Below, one piece after another: positions 63,934 to 64,000 of a DNA stretch of 64,000 nt. The notes under the pieces were generated by a model, which made no database searches, was not told the origin of the DNA, and saw only the letters and a program-made list of their open reading frames with translations. The stretch's first letter is position 1; every line of letters starts with the position of its first letter. Source of the stretch: Methylophaga sulfidovorans. GTDB lineage: Bacteria > Pseudomonadota > Gammaproteobacteria > Nitrosococcales > Methylophagaceae. The stretch spans positions 186,001-250,000 of the forward strand of contig NZ_FOSH01000002.1 in the NCBI RefSeq assembly GCF_900114205.1, read 5' to 3'. The translations under genes were made by a program, and so were the position numbers.

Positions 63934-64000
63934 TTATGAATATTCATCGTATTTATCATTACGACCTTTGACTTTATCTCGTGGGTATTTAGCCGCATTC
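63934..64000 (-). CDS. C-terminal end of a minus-strand gene (partial)
   Basis: Read on the minus strand from the window edge, an open frame gives a basic tail (KYPRDKVKGRNDKYDEYS) and then a TAA stop at 63934-63936. About 22 residues are visible and are too few to identify the protein. It ends 60 bases upstream of purU, in the same direction. Confidence 0.35.
   Translation of the reverse strand, partial: NAAKYPRDKVKGRNDKYDEYS

Overview
The window reads as a chromosomal stretch of a free-living gammaproteobacterium with moderate-to-low G+C. Evidence for this is the set of housekeeping genes in gammaproteobacterial form: dsbB, roxA, csiV, trhO, tatD, tcdA, ttcA, the dapC-dapD-arsC/Spx-dapE order, and xseB-ispA-dxs. 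A Methylophaga-like (Thiotrichales) host is my tentative guess from overall feel; no methylotrophy marker lies in the window, so the genus is not established.

Layout. 1-6.4 kb: dsbB, a YbeL-like zinc-ribbon gene, a minus-strand SPFH/NfeD/phosphatase/roxA operon, csiV, and a purine-salvage pair (methylthioinosine phosphorylase plus HPRT). 6.4-9.1 kb: a tightly overlapping BtuF-BtuD-BtuC-type importer. 9.1-20.3 kb: a Tat-exported M15-like protein, trhO, ggt, two tandem paralogous membrane proteins, tatD, an encapsulated-ferritin-type protein with no encapsulin nearby, the MoxR-DUF58-TgpA trio, tcdA and a small HExxH protein. 20.3-21.9 kb: a small AT-rich accessory patch with an HNH nuclease, a yefM-yoeB toxin-antitoxin pair and a REP-like palindromic repeat. 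21.9-34.9 kb: a YbaK-type deacylase, a large MscS channel, an MFS carrier, a frameshifted SDR, a double-receiver regulator, a chemoreceptor, an operon opened by a GNAT-nitrilase fusion, and a frameshifted GAF-EAL gene. 34.9-39.3 kb: a second chemoreceptor and an arsRCB (ACR3) arsenic operon with visible palindromic operator candidates. 39.3-44.3 kb: miscellaneous metabolic and small genes, fpr and ribF. 44.4-48.6 kb: xseB-ispA-dxs (isoprenoid precursors) and queD-folE2 (7-deazaguanine/folate entry). 48.7-52.6 kb: an exported retropepsin-like protease, a mobA-mobB fusion with moeA (molybdenum cofactor), and ttcA. 52.6-58.4 kb: a convergent intergenic hairpin built from DnaA-box-like sequences, a VOC protein, a DMT exporter and the lysine/diaminopimelate cluster. 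58.4-61.8 kb: a zinc-import-like module (small exported protein, His-rich outer-membrane barrel, ZnuA-like binding protein, ZnuB-like permease) without an ATPase gene. 61.8-64 kb: a small membrane protein, an SDR, purU, and the tail of a further minus-strand gene.

Themes. Three apparent single-base frameshifts (about 26.95, 27.38 and 34.46 kb) fall within 8 kb. Two lie in homopolymer runs and the third may be one missing base of a CC pair, so sequencing error must be excluded before calling them pseudogenes. The observations most worth following are the orphan encapsulated ferritin, the ATPase-less zinc module, the DnaA-box hairpin between convergent genes, and the double-receiver protein whose first receiver lacks its phosphoacceptor. 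I did not find a clear, entirely new multi-gene defence or mobile system. No tRNA, rRNA, CRISPR array or complete insertion sequence is apparent, and no gene-free stretch exceeds 300 bases.
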